A program made the translations under genes and the position numbers. Shown here piece after piece: positions 1 through 6,511 of a DNA stretch of 16,000 nt (positions are counted from its first letter, which is position 1; each line of letters starts with the position of its first letter). Source of the stretch: SFHK01 sp045538305. GTDB taxonomy: Bacteria > Bacillota > Clostridia > Christensenellales > Aristaeellaceae. The stretch spans positions 1-16,000 of the forward strand of contig JAZSRC010000044.1 in NCBI GenBank assembly GCA_045538305.1, given 5' to 3'. A model generated the notes under the pieces. The model was given only the letters and a program-made list of their open reading frames with translations. It ran no database searches and was not told the DNA's origin.

Positions 1-679
1 TCCCTCCGAGCTTTCCGGCGGACAGCAGCAGCGCGTTGCAATCGCAAGAGCGCTTGTCAAAATGCCGCGCATACTTTTGATGGACGAGCCGCTCTCCAAC
101 CTCGACGCGAGGCTGCGCCTGCAGACGCGCGAGGAAATCCGCCGCATTCAGCGCGAAACAAAAATCACCACCATCTTCGTTACCCACGATCAAGAGGAAG
201 CCATGAGCATCTCCGATCTGATCGTCGTAATGAAGGAAGGCGTGATTCAGCAGATCGGAGAACCGCAGGATGTATACGATCATCCCGAAAATATGTTTGT
301 AGCCAAATTCCTCGGAACGCCGCCGATCAACATGTTCGAAGGTTCCATCAAAGGAGGCCGCCTGTATATTGGCAGCGACGCAATCCTGCCCGCAAACAGA
401 CCCGACGCCGCCAAGGTGTATGTCGGCATCCGGCCGGAAGGCTTTGTGCTGAATGACAACGGCCCTCTGTGCTGCAAGCTCAAGGGCGTTGAGGTAATGG
501 GCAGAGACATTACCGTGGTTTCCGAAAACCCGAGTTCGGAGAGCACAGCCATCCGCTCCATTATCTCAGCGGAGAATCTGCCAAGCCTGAAAAATGAAAC
601 CGTGCGCTTTTCCGTAAAGCCTTACAAAGTACACGTATTTGATGCCGTCAGCGAAAAGACCCTGTCGCTTGACAACTGA
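1..679 (+). CDS. Sugar ABC transporter ATP-binding protein, MalK/UgpC/MsmX type (5' end outside window)
   Basis: The C-terminal 225 residues of the ATPase that energises a CUT1-type carbohydrate importer on the inner face of the membrane. The reading frame is open from base 2, so the gene begins before the window. Visible motifs in order are the ABC signature LSGGQQQRVAIARA (visible residues 4-17), Walker B ILLMDEP (24-30), the D-loop LSNLDA and the H-loop histidine in VTHDQEEAM (residue 62). After about visible residue 85 comes a region fitting the TOBE/MalK regulatory domain (GIRPEGF and following), typical of sugar-importing ATPases; the Walker A half is not visible. The first permease gene starts 19 bases downstream with its own AGGAG, so this is one operon with the two permeases and binding protein. 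MsmX-like ATPases can serve several importers, but the placement here argues for a dedicated one. The substrate is not evident. Confidence 0.95.
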   Translation, partial: PSELSGGQQQRVAIARALVKMPRILLMDEPLSNLDARLRLQTREEIRRIQRETKITTIFVTHDQEEAMSISDLIVVMKEGVIQQIGEPQDVYDHPENMFVAKFLGTPPINMFEGSIKGGRLYIGSDAILPANRPDAAKVYVGIRPEGFVLNDNGPLCCKLKGVEVMGRDITVVSENPSSESTAIRSIISAENLPSLKNETVRFSVKPYKVHVFDAVSEKTLSLDN

Positions 680-698
680 CAGATGAGGAGAAAGTCGT

Positions 699-1592
699 AT
701 GGACAATAAAAGTATGAAGGGCTGGCTGTACCTTTTGCCGGCGGTCCTGTTCCTCGGCCTGTTTCTGGTATATCCTCTGATTGACGTGTTTATTTACTCG
801 TTTGAAGAAGGGTATAACTTTGTATCGCAAACATCGCGCGGTGTCGGCCTGTACAATTTCCGCTTTGTACTGCGCGACCAATACTTCCTTCAGGCGCTGA
901 AAAATACGTTCATACTGGTTATGATCACGGTTCCGGTTTCCACATCGCTTGCGCTGATCATCTCCCTGGCGCTGAGCTCCATTGAAAAGATCCGTAACCT
1001 GTTTCAAACGATCTACTTCCTGCCCTATGTTACCAACACACTAGCCGTTGGTCTGGTGTTCATGATCCTGTTTAAGAAAACGCCGTATTCCGACGGCCTG
1101 ATCAACCTGTTGATCAACGCGTTCGGCGGCGCATCCGTAGACTTCATCGACGGCCCGTACTGGGCGAAGATGCTGGTGCTTTGCATATATACGGTATGGA
1201 TTGTCATGCCGTTTAAAATCCTGATTCTGACCAGCGCGCTGGCCTCCGTGAACCCGGACTTCTATAAAGCCGCCAAGGTGGACGGAACGAGCAATCTGAG
1301 AATATTCACCCGCATTACGCTGCCCATGATTTCGCCCACGGTGTTTTATCTGCTGATTACCGGCTTTATCGGCGCGTTCAAAAGCTATTCCGACTCCGTA
1401 GCCCTGTTCGGAACCGACCTGAACGCAGCCGGAATGAACACCATTGTAGGTTATGTTTACGACATGCTGTACGGCGACAGCGGCGGTTATCCGTCATATG
1501 CGTCTGCAGCGGCTGTAATACTGTTCTTTATCGTTCTGACGATTACGTGCATCAACCTTCTGATCCGCAAAAAGCACGTGCATTATGAGTGA
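699..1592 (+). CDS. Sugar ABC transporter permease, MalF/UgpA type
   Basis: A 297-residue integral membrane permease forming one half of the translocation pore of a CUT1 sugar importer. The N-terminus is a short charged stretch followed at once by a membrane helix (WLYLLPAVLFLGLFLVYPL, residues 9-27), a hallmark of the MalF/UgpA/LacF permeases without the large periplasmic insertion of enteric MalF. About six helices are visible. The EAA loop that docks on the ATPase is near residues 188-213 (YKAAKVDGTSN...ITLPMISPT, with the conserved DG). The ATG at 699 follows AGGAG at about 684 and is the natural start. Only 7 bases separate its stop from the next permease. Function as a permease is near certain; substrate is unknown. 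Confidence 0.95.
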   Translation: MDNKSMKGWLYLLPAVLFLGLFLVYPLIDVFIYSFEEGYNFVSQTSRGVGLYNFRFVLRDQYFLQALKNTFILVMITVPVSTSLALIISLALSSIEKIRNLFQTIYFLPYVTNTLAVGLVFMILFKKTPYSDGLINLLINAFGGASVDFIDGPYWAKMLVLCIYTVWIVMPFKILILTSALASVNPDFYKAAKVDGTSNLRIFTRITLPMISPTVFYLLITGFIGAFKSYSDSVALFGTDLNAAGMNTIVGYVYDMLYGDSGGYPSYASAAAVILFFIVLTITCINLLIRKKHVHYE

Positions 1593-1599
1593 GGGCTGA

Positions 1600-2478
1600 A
1601 TGATGGATAAGAAAATCAATTATGAGCGCATTGAGCAGAATGCGCGGATGAAAAGCATCATCGGCAAAACGATCCTGTATCTGTTCCTTGCCGTGTGGGC
1701 TGCAATCGTTCTGTTCCCGTTTTACTGGATGGTGCTCACCTCGGTAAAAAGCTATTCCTCGTACAACTCGGAAATCATTCCAAAGTTTATTACCCTCGCG
1801 CCGACGCTGGAAAATTACCGGGAAGCCTTTACCGCGGTACCTCTTGCAAGGTATTTTATCAATACCCTGATCTTCACCGTATCGACCACCGGCCTTATGA
1901 TGATCGTCACCATTTTTGCTGCGTTCGCATTCGCCAGGCTGTCGTTTTACGGAAAGAACATCGCGTTTTTGGCGTTTTTGTCATTGATGATGATTCCAAA
2001 CGAGCTGGTTTTGATTACAAATTATGTAACGATCACAAACCTTGATCTGAGAAATACGTTTGCAGGCTTGATTCTGCCGTCGGTCACATCGGTATTCTAC
2101 ATCTACCTTCTGAAGGAAAACTTTCAGCAGGTGCCCGACGAACTCTATTATGCAGCAAAGGTAGACAACACCGGCGACTTCAAATACCTGTTTAAGGTGC
2201 TCGTGCCCATCTGCCGCCCGACGCTGGTAACAATTACCATCCTTAAGGTAATCGAATGCTGGAACTCCTACATGTGGCCGCGCCTCGTAGCCGATAAGGA
2301 GGAGTACTATCTGGTATCAAACGGCATTCAGATCATCCGCGAAAGCGGTTTTGGACGAGAGAACATACCGGCCATGATGGCGGCGGTCGTTGCAATTTCC
2401 GCGCCGCTGATCGTTCTGTTCCTCATTTTCCGAAAGAAGATCATGGTCGGCGTTGCGAGAGGAGGCATGAAGGGATGA
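1600..2478 (+). CDS. Sugar ABC transporter permease, MalG/UgpE type
   Basis: A 292-residue partner permease to the preceding gene; the two would form the membrane heterodimer. It starts with a cytoplasmic charged segment, then a helix (ILYLFLAVWAAIVLFPFYW, residues 25-43) followed by MVLTSVK, typical of the MalG/UgpE/MsmG branch. The EAA loop is at roughly residues 180-210 (YYAAKVDNTGD...VLVPICRPT). The C-terminus ends VARGGMKG, matching the common G-x-x-x-G-x-x-K/G ending of this branch. Two adjacent ATGs (1600 and 1603) are possible starts and the choice changes one residue. The stop TGA overlaps the ATG of the binding-protein gene (ATGA at 2475-2478), which implies translational coupling. 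Confidence 0.95.
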   Translation: MMDKKINYERIEQNARMKSIIGKTILYLFLAVWAAIVLFPFYWMVLTSVKSYSSYNSEIIPKFITLAPTLENYREAFTAVPLARYFINTLIFTVSTTGLMMIVTIFAAFAFARLSFYGKNIAFLAFLSLMMIPNELVLITNYVTITNLDLRNTFAGLILPSVTSVFYIYLLKENFQQVPDELYYAAKVDNTGDFKYLFKVLVPICRPTLVTITILKVIECWNSYMWPRLVADKEEYYLVSNGIQIIRESGFGRENIPAMMAAVVAISAPLIVLFLIFRKKIMVGVARGGMKG

Positions 2479-4046
2479 AAAAGAATCTGAAACGTGCGCT
2501 TCTGATTGTTTTGGTACTTACGCTCTGCGCATCGCTTACCGGCTGCCATTCGTCCACCGACATGAGCAGCTTCCAGATTCCGGATACATTTGATACCTCG
2601 CGTGATTACGAAATCACCTTCTGGGCCAAGAATGACACCAACAAGACGCAGACCGCCATATATAAAGAGAGCATTGAAAAGTTCGAACAGTTGTATCCGA
2701 ACATCAAGGTAAATCTGCGCCTGTACACGGACTACAGCCGCATATACAACGATGTAATCACAAACATTGCTACCAACACCACGCCAAACGTTTGCATCAC
2801 CTATCCGGACCATATTGCAACCTACCTGACCAGCAACCACTGCGTAGTTCCGCTGGACAAGCTTTTTGTTCACGAAAAATACGGCCTCGGCGGAAGCGAA
2901 CTGAAGTTTGATGCGCCCACGAAGGAGGAGATCATCCCTCAGTTCCTGGCAGAGGGCGTAATCGGCAGCCAGCATTATGCCGTTCCCTATATGCGGTCAA
3001 CGGAAGCATGCTACATCAACAAAACCTATGTAGAGGCGTTAGGCTATACGCTTCCCAAAACCCTCACCTGGGATTTCGTATGGGAGGTATCCGAGGCCGC
3101 CATGGCCAAGGACGAAAACGGATATTTTCTGGTAAACGGCCAGAAGGTGATGATTCCGTTTATCTACAAATCCACCGACAACATGATGATTCAGATGCTT
3201 AAGCAGCTGGACGCACCCTATTCCACGCAGGCCGGCGAGATCCAGATTTTTAACGATCAGACGAAGGAAATACTGTATACGGTTTCCGAGCACGCAGCCA
3301 CGCGCGCCTTCTCCACATTCAAGATTTCAAGCTACCCCGCAAACTTTTTAAACGCCGGTCAGTGCCTGTTTGCCATCGATTCCACCGCCGGTGCAACGTG
3401 GATGGGCCCTGACGCGCCCCTTCTGGACATTGCGGAGGATCAGCTGGTCCAATTTGAAATCGAGGTTATGCCCATCCCGCAGTTCAACCCCGATAATCCC
3501 AAAATGATCTCTCAGGGACCGTCGCTTTGCATTTTCAATAAGGCCGACCCTCAGGAAGTGCTCGCATCCTGGCTGTTTTCGGAGTTCATGCTCACAAACG
3601 AGGTGCAGATTGCCTATTCCTGCACGGAGGGCTATGTGCCTGTAACGAGCAAAGCGCAGAATTCCGAAGAATATCAGGAATACCTGACCAGACGCGGCGA
3701 GGATAACGATATGTATTATTCCGTCAAAATCGACGCCGCCCAGCTGATGATCGATAACGTTTCCAACACGTTTGTCACACCGGTATTCAACGGTTCGGCA
3801 TCCCTCAGAAACGCAGCCGGACAGCTGATTGAAAATGTTACCAAGTCCGTACGCAGGCGTGAAACCATCGACGAGTCCTATATGACTGCGCTGTATGACG
3901 ACGTAACCAAGCTCTATCGCCTTGATCAGATTGATCAGGACGGCGAAATACCGCTTGAATCCAAGGTACTTTTGTTCGGTATGGCTGCCGTTTGGATTGC
4001 AATGGGCGGCTATCTGCTGGCCGGACATCTAAAAAGTAAAAAATAG
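2475..4046 (+). CDS. Lipoprotein sugar-binding protein of ABC importer, with C-terminal membrane helix
   Basis: A 523-residue extracellular solute-binding protein (family 1, UgpB/MalE-like) that captures the substrate for the importer encoded just upstream. The N-terminus is a lipoprotein signal: KKNLKR, a hydrophobic core, then the lipobox LTGC with the lipidated Cys at residue 24. The mature part opens with YEITFWAKNDTN and contains FEQLYPNIKVNL, both typical of CUT1 binding proteins. At the far C-terminus, residues about 498-518 form a hydrophobic helix (VLLFGMAAVWIAMGGYLLAG) followed by HLKSKK, which reads as a transmembrane anchor with a positive cytoplasmic tail. Family members are commonly 400-460 residues with no second anchor, so this end is odd. 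The ATG overlaps the permease stop by 4 bases. Being last in the operon is also less common than first. Sugar class is not deducible. Confidence 0.9.
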   Translation: MKKNLKRALLIVLVLTLCASLTGCHSSTDMSSFQIPDTFDTSRDYEITFWAKNDTNKTQTAIYKESIEKFEQLYPNIKVNLRLYTDYSRIYNDVITNIATNTTPNVCITYPDHIATYLTSNHCVVPLDKLFVHEKYGLGGSELKFDAPTKEEIIPQFLAEGVIGSQHYAVPYMRSTEACYINKTYVEALGYTLPKTLTWDFVWEVSEAAMAKDENGYFLVNGQKVMIPFIYKSTDNMMIQMLKQLDAPYSTQAGEIQIFNDQTKEILYTVSEHAATRAFSTFKISSYPANFLNAGQCLFAIDSTAGATWMGPDAPLLDIAEDQLVQFEIEVMPIPQFNPDNPKMISQGPSLCIFNKADPQEVLASWLFSEFMLTNEVQIAYSCTEGYVPVTSKAQNSEEYQEYLTRRGEDNDMYYSVKIDAAQLMIDNVSNTFVTPVFNGSASLRNAAGQLIENVTKSVRRRETIDESYMTALYDDVTKLYRLDQIDQDGEIPLESKVLLFGMAAVWIAMGGYLLAGHLKSKK

Positions 4047-4056
4047 CATTCCCCAG

Positions 4057-4070
4057 ATCAAACCATTGAT
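4057..4070. promoter_or_regulatory. Short palindrome overlapping the -35 of the OB-fold gene
   Basis: ATCAA (4057-4061) and TTGAT (4066-4070) are perfect inverted repeats around a 4-base centre, and the right arm is part of the -35 TTGATT. It may be an operator or a coincidence; too short to serve as a terminator for the gene ending at 4046. Confidence 0.25.
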
Positions 4071-4093
4071 TTATTCTCAATTTGTTGTATAAT
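4066..4093 (+). promoter_or_regulatory. Sigma-A type promoter for the secreted OB-fold gene
   Basis: TTGATT (4066-4071) and a perfect TATAAT (4088-4093) are separated by 16 bases. Transcription would start near 4100, giving a leader of about 30 bases before the ATG at 4133. No clear terminator lies between the importer operon stop (4046) and this promoter, so read-through from the operon is also possible. Confidence 0.75.
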
Positions 4094-4117
4094 AGTCTTG
4101 GATTTTCAAACAGAATT

Positions 4118-4125
4118 AAGGAGGA
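4118..4125 (+). promoter_or_regulatory. Ribosome binding site fixing the start at 4133
   Basis: AAGGAGGA sits 7 bases before ATG 4133. It rules out the in-frame TTG at 4082, which lies inside the promoter upstream of any likely transcript. Confidence 0.85.
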
Positions 4126-4132
4126 CTCCAAC

Positions 4133-4861
4133 ATGAAAAAGACCTTTGCCGCGTTCCTGGCTGTTATGCTTCTCATCTGCAGCTTCGCAATTGCTGAGGA
4201 AGCCGTCATGACGCACGCCGATTATGTTGCAGCCGAGCTTGATACCCCCGTAACCGTTGAAACCTATGTTCAGGCCAAGCAGGGCTGGTGGAACAACCAG
4301 ATCACCGTTTATGCTCAGTCCGAAGACGGCGCATATTTCATCTACAACATGGCATGCACCGAAGAAGACGCTGCTAAACTCGTTCCCGGCGCAAAGATCA
4401 AGGTTTCCGGCTTCAAGGGCGAGTGGGCAGGCGAAGTTGAAATTATGGACGGTACCTTCGTACTGGTAGAAGGCGCAGAGCCCTTCTTTGCAACAGCATT
4501 CGACGTAACCGCACTGCTGGGCACCGAAGAGCTGGTTGCCCATCAGAACGAGTACGTAACCTTCAAGGGCATGACCGTAGCTCCTTCCGTTGACCCCAAC
4601 GGCAACGAAGTTGCTTTCCTCTACAACTGGGACGGCTCCGGAGCAGAAGGCACCGACAGCGACCTGTACTTCAACGTATCCCTGAACGGCCAGGTATATA
4701 ACTTTGTTGTTGAATACTATCTGACCGGCGCAGACTCCGATGTATACAAGGCAGTTCAGAACCTGAAGATCGGCGACGTAATCGATCTGGAAGGCTTCCT
4801 CTACTGGTACAACGGCGTTAACCCCCACATCACCAGCGTAGTTCCCGCCGTAGCGGAATAA
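4133..4861 (+). CDS. Secreted protein with two predicted OB-fold domains, function unknown
   Basis: A 242-residue exported protein of unknown role. Residues 1-21 are a signal peptide (MKKTFAAFLAVMLLICSFAIA) with likely signal peptidase I cleavage before EEAV; the Cys at 16 is not in a lipobox, so the protein should be released or loosely held outside. Residues about 36-113 look like a small beta-barrel: VTVETYVQAKQGWW, then a hairpin ending DGAYFIYNM, a helical stretch, then PGAKIKVSGFKGEWAGEVEI. Residues about 121-238 repeat the plan (EYVTFKGMTV, FLYNWDG, then LKIGDVIDLEGFLYWYNGVN). The G-x-x-[IV]-x-[VL]-x-G turn in each half is a classic OB-fold feature, so I infer a tandem duplication. Codon choice is biased (AAC, CTG, TTC, GGC), suggesting strong expression. 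It has its own promoter and terminator. No catalytic motif is visible. Confidence 0.8.
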   Translation: MKKTFAAFLAVMLLICSFAIAEEAVMTHADYVAAELDTPVTVETYVQAKQGWWNNQITVYAQSEDGAYFIYNMACTEEDAAKLVPGAKIKVSGFKGEWAGEVEIMDGTFVLVEGAEPFFATAFDVTALLGTEELVAHQNEYVTFKGMTVAPSVDPNGNEVAFLYNWDGSGAEGTDSDLYFNVSLNGQVYNFVVEYYLTGADSDVYKAVQNLKIGDVIDLEGFLYWYNGVNPHITSVVPAVAE

Positions 4862-4880
4862 TTCTTTGACGCAACCAATT

Positions 4881-4912
4881 ATGGCCGGCAATGCGAAAGC
4901 ATCGCCGGCCAT
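4881..4912 (+). terminator. Intrinsic terminator between convergent genes
   Basis: ATGGCCGGC (4881-4889) pairs with GCCGGCCAT (4904-4912), and after an A/C mismatch an inner ATGC-GAAA-GCAT hairpin continues the stem with a GAAA tetraloop. A TTCCTTTT tail follows on the plus strand. It ends the OB-fold gene 20 bases after its stop. The minus-strand oxidoreductase ends 16 bases away on the other side, but its tail on that strand is not T-rich, so bidirectional action is uncertain. Confidence 0.85.
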
Positions 4913-4927
4913 TTCCTTTTGTATCCG

Positions 4928-5896
4928 TTACTTGCCGCTATTTTTCAAAACCGCATCAAATACGCGGCAGCATTCGAGCGTATCCGCCCACGGGATTATA
5001 TCCGACTCCCGGCGTCCGTCGCGTATGCATTGCGCGGCTGCCTGAATCTCATATACAAAGCCGTTTCCTTCCGGAAATTCTTTTATGAACCGTTCCGTAA
5101 GCTCCCGATTTCCATCATACAGCCTGCTTTCATTTCCCACATGGAAGGTGGGAATTTCGATATAGCCATCGCTGCCGCTGATATAAATATACTGAGGTAC
5201 ATTTGCGGCAAAGCTGCACTGCAGAACCGCATCCACATCTTCAAAATCAATCAGCATGGATACCCGTTCGTCAACGCCTGTAACCGGATGCTTTCTGACA
5301 AGGCCGGATGCATTCATAATCCTTTGCCCCACCAGATAGCTCACCACTTCTATGGCGTATACGCCGATATCATACATCGCTCCGCCGCCAAGATCTGGGT
5401 TAATCAACCGGTGCTCCGGACCCATATAGCAATAAAAGCCGATAGACGCAGCGGCAGACTGAATCTTTCCGATTCTGCCGTCAAGAATCCACTGCTTCGC
5501 CTTCTGAATGTTCGGAAGGAAGCGCGTCCACATGGCTTCCATTACAAACAGCTTTCTTTCCCGGGCAAGGGCAAACATCTCTTCTGCGTCCTGAACGGTC
5601 AGAAACATGGCCTTTTCGCAGATTACATGCTTCCCGCTTTCAAGGCACATGCGAACGTTTTCCTTGTGGAAGTTTTGCGTAGTGGCAATGTATACGGCGT
5701 CAACGTCCGGCATCTTAAGAATCTCCTCATACGTTCCGTAATGCTCAATGTCAAACGCCTCGGCAAACGCCTTTGCGCGCTTCATGTCCTTACTCGACGC
5801 CGCAATAACCCGAACTCCTTCAACTTGCTTCGCCGCACCCGCAAATTTTCGGGCTATGTGTCCGGCGCCCATAATCGCAAAACGGATTTCCCGCAT
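4928..5896 (-). CDS. Gfo/Idh/MocA family NAD(P)-dependent oxidoreductase
   Basis: A 322-residue cytoplasmic dehydrogenase that should oxidise or reduce a sugar, inositol or dihydrodiol-like hydroxyl using NAD(P). The N-terminal Rossmann fold shows MGAGHIARKFA (residues 9-19). The catalytic-lysine motif is CEKAM (93-97, Lys95), with Ala where most of the family have Pro (EKP). EAMWTRFLP (120-128) and GGGAMYDIGVYAIE (170-183) match the branch that contains dimeric dihydrodiol dehydrogenase-like enzymes. Length is normal for the family. The ATG at 5896 has GGAGG about 10 bases upstream and its own promoter, so it is monocistronic and divergent from the SecB-like gene. The physiological substrate cannot be told from sequence; many such genes are catabolic-cluster accessories, but no cluster is attached here. 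Confidence 0.92.
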   Translation of the reverse strand: MREIRFAIMGAGHIARKFAGAAKQVEGVRVIAASSKDMKRAKAFAEAFDIEHYGTYEEILKMPDVDAVYIATTQNFHKENVRMCLESGKHVICEKAMFLTVQDAEEMFALARERKLFVMEAMWTRFLPNIQKAKQWILDGRIGKIQSAAASIGFYCYMGPEHRLINPDLGGGAMYDIGVYAIEVVSYLVGQRIMNASGLVRKHPVTGVDERVSMLIDFEDVDAVLQCSFAANVPQYIYISGSDGYIEIPTFHVGNESRLYDGNRELTERFIKEFPEGNGFVYEIQAAAQCIRDGRRESDIIPWADTLECCRVFDAVLKNSGK

Positions 5897-5928
5897 ATCC
5901 TTTGCACCTCCAAAACTTCATTTCCAAT

Positions 5929-5957
5929 ATTATACCATTTCGCTTCGTTTCGGTAAA
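5929..5957 (-). promoter_or_regulatory. Sigma-A type promoter for the oxidoreductase
   Basis: Read on the minus strand, TTTACC (5957-5952) and a perfect TATAAT (5934-5929) are 17 bases apart. The predicted transcript would start about 25 bases before the ATG at 5896. It lies back to back with the plus-strand promoter at 6010-6037. Confidence 0.65.
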
Positions 5958-6003
5958 GACAGAATTTAACCTTTGCAAACGAGCGTTTGTTATAGATATT
6001 CAC

Positions 6004-6020
6004 CTAAATTTAACATTTAG
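6004..6020. promoter_or_regulatory. Inverted repeat overlapping the -35 of the SecB-like operon
   Basis: CTAAAT (6004-6009) and ATTTAG (6015-6020) are perfect inverted repeats with a 5-base centre. They enclose the -35 TTAACA, a natural place for a repressor to bind. The binding protein is unknown. Confidence 0.35.
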
Positions 6021-6037
6021 TCGGTACAATATATTAT
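6010..6037 (+). promoter_or_regulatory. Promoter for the SecB-like / UMF1 transporter operon
   Basis: TTAACA (6010-6015) and TATTAT (6032-6037) are each one base off consensus and 16 bases apart. The leader to the ATG at 6089 would be about 45 bases. Confidence 0.6.
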
Positions 6038-6088
6038 GTATATTTATTCGAATTATATGGCAGTATATCATGTCTCAGGAGGCGTACC

Positions 6089-6499
6089 ATGGCAGCCATT
6101 GCAGTTTTGCACAAGCATATCCTTGAAGAAATCGTACTTCATAACGAAATGCTGGACAAGCCGAATACTCAGTTTCAGATCAAGCCCGAAATCCGCTTTC
6201 AGGTATTTCCGCAAAAGGACAACCAGCCGATTTCATCGGAATTAAGCATTGAAATCGGAAGCATGGACGATAATTCCCCGTTGTACATCAAGCTGCGCCT
6301 GAAGGGTCTGTTTCTGGCCGTAGCCAAGCCCGGAGAAGATGCGAGCATTGATCCCAAAGAATTTCACAAGCAGGCGTTTGTGCAGATTTTCAATAACGCC
6401 AGAACGCTGATTGCAGGAACAACGCTGATGGGCGGCATGAACCCAATCAACCTTCCGCCAATCAATCCTGAGAATCTGAACGTACAGAAAAACGGATAA
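6089..6499 (+). CDS. SecB-like protein (export-chaperone fold)
   Basis: A 136-residue soluble cytoplasmic protein that I read as a SecB-like family member. Support comes from the pattern of the second half: an edge strand SPLYIKLRLKGLF (63-75), then EFHKQAFVQIFNNARTLIAG (91-110), then INLPPINPENL (120-130). This parallels the end of proteobacterial SecB, where a helix with ...LFPYAR... is followed by a strand and an LAPVNF/LPPINF segment. The N-terminal half (FQIKPEIRFQVFP) gives the alternating beta pattern expected. SecB binds unfolded client proteins; SecB-like proteins elsewhere act as chaperones for toxin-antitoxin pairs or are uncharacterised. The start at 6089 has AGGAGG 6 bases upstream. 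The transporter gene follows after 12 bases in the same operon. No toxin-like gene is adjacent. Family assignment is by pattern, not by search. Confidence 0.65.
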   Translation: MAAIAVLHKHILEEIVLHNEMLDKPNTQFQIKPEIRFQVFPQKDNQPISSELSIEIGSMDDNSPLYIKLRLKGLFLAVAKPGEDASIDPKEFHKQAFVQIFNNARTLIAGTTLMGGMNPINLPPINPENLNVQKNG

Positions 6500-6511
6500 G
6501 GAGGATATACC

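Noticed and set aside
4106..4912. A 268-codon open frame on the minus strand
   Set aside because: Antisense to the secreted OB-fold protein; starts in that gene's leader and has no independent signals.
4919..5956. A 345-codon open frame on the plus strand
   Set aside because: Antisense to the Gfo/Idh/MocA oxidoreductase; it begins inside the terminator tail of the OB-fold gene and lacks a ribosome binding site.
6089..6499. SecB-like protein as part of a toxin-antitoxin-chaperone locus
   Set aside because: Neighbours are a transporter and a divergent oxidoreductase; no small toxin or antitoxin gene is adjacent on either strand.
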